This document shows positions 5,904 to 5,968 of a DNA stretch of 5,968 nucleotides, in pieces; positions within the stretch are counted from its first letter, which is position 1, and every line of letters starts with the position of its first letter. The DNA is taken from assembly GCA_028692205.1 (NCBI GenBank), contig JAQUXV010000178.1, positions 1-5,968 of the forward strand, read 5' to 3'. This stretch comes from Eubacteriales bacterium (GTDB taxonomy: Bacteria; Bacillota_A; Clostridia; Christensenellales; Aristaeellaceae). The notes beneath the pieces were generated by a model. It was not told the DNA's origin and searched no databases. It saw only the letters and a program-made list of their open reading frames with translations. The translations under genes were made by a program, and so were the position numbers.

Positions 5904-5968
5904 ATGGAGGTTCAAAAAACAATTTCGGCCTATCAGAGCGAACTGATCCGCGCGATCAACGCCGTGGA
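5904..5968 (+). CDS. Start of a further operon gene, cut by the window edge; possibly a SIS-domain sugar isomerase
   Basis: ATG at 5904 follows the ROK kinase stop (5899-5901) by 2 nt, with AAAGGCGG just upstream as a ribosome site. Twenty-one full codons are visible and read as a hydrophilic then amphipathic helix (TISAYQSELIRAINAV). A leading helix of this type is common in GmhA-like SIS-domain phosphosugar isomerases, and such a gene would suit the heptose-kinase-like PfkB neighbour. Too little is present to assign the family; the coding call rests on spacing, ribosome site and unbroken frame. Confidence 0.6.
   Translation, partial: MEVQKTISAYQSELIRAINAV

Noticed and set aside
5125..5922. 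Minus-strand open frames of up to 265 codons opposite the ROK kinase
   Set aside because: Arg/Ala/Pro/Gln-rich shadow products of a GC-rich gene whose plus-strand product has every ROK motif.

Overview
The window looks like bacterial chromosome from a GC-rich member of the Bacillota (probably class Clostridia). This is an inference from strong GGAGG-type ribosome binding sites, a textbook sigma-A/sigma-70 promoter, a XylR/NagC-type ROK repressor divergent from a sugar operon, and coding sequence rich in G and C between AT-rich control regions. No rRNA, tRNA, CRISPR array, insertion sequence or phage gene was seen.

Layout. (1) Positions 1-560 hold the 3' end of a plus-strand sugar phosphate isomerase/epimerase-like TIM-barrel gene. 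(2) Positions 561-793 separate it from a convergent gene and contain a strong bidirectional hairpin terminator (691-740). (3) Positions 794-1975, minus strand, encode a ROK-family transcriptional repressor. (4) Positions 1976-2074 form a compact divergent control region: a near-consensus promoter for the repressor on the minus strand, an imperfect palindrome with NagC/Mlc-like geometry, and weaker plus-strand promoter elements. (5) From 2075 to the window end runs a plus-strand cluster: HAD phosphatase, deoxyhypusine-synthase-like protein of unknown function, PfkB/RfaE-like sugar kinase, ROK sugar kinase, and the first 21 codons of another gene. The last genes are separated by 3 nt, a 4-nt ATGA overlap and 2 nt, as expected for one operon.

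How it may work. The genes suggest a carbohydrate pathway in which the ROK repressor senses a sugar or sugar phosphate and controls its own promoter and the operon. Two kinases of unrelated folds (PfkB and ROK) and a HAD phosphatase would add and remove phosphate. The PfkB protein resembles the heptose-7-phosphate kinases (RfaE/HldE N-terminal domain) more than fructokinases. The least explained member is the 320-residue deoxyhypusine-synthase-like protein. It keeps the general fold signature but lacks the canonical catalytic block, and bacteria have no eIF5A substrate for the classical reaction. The whole set is the best candidate here for an undescribed pathway; its substrate cannot be read from the sequence.
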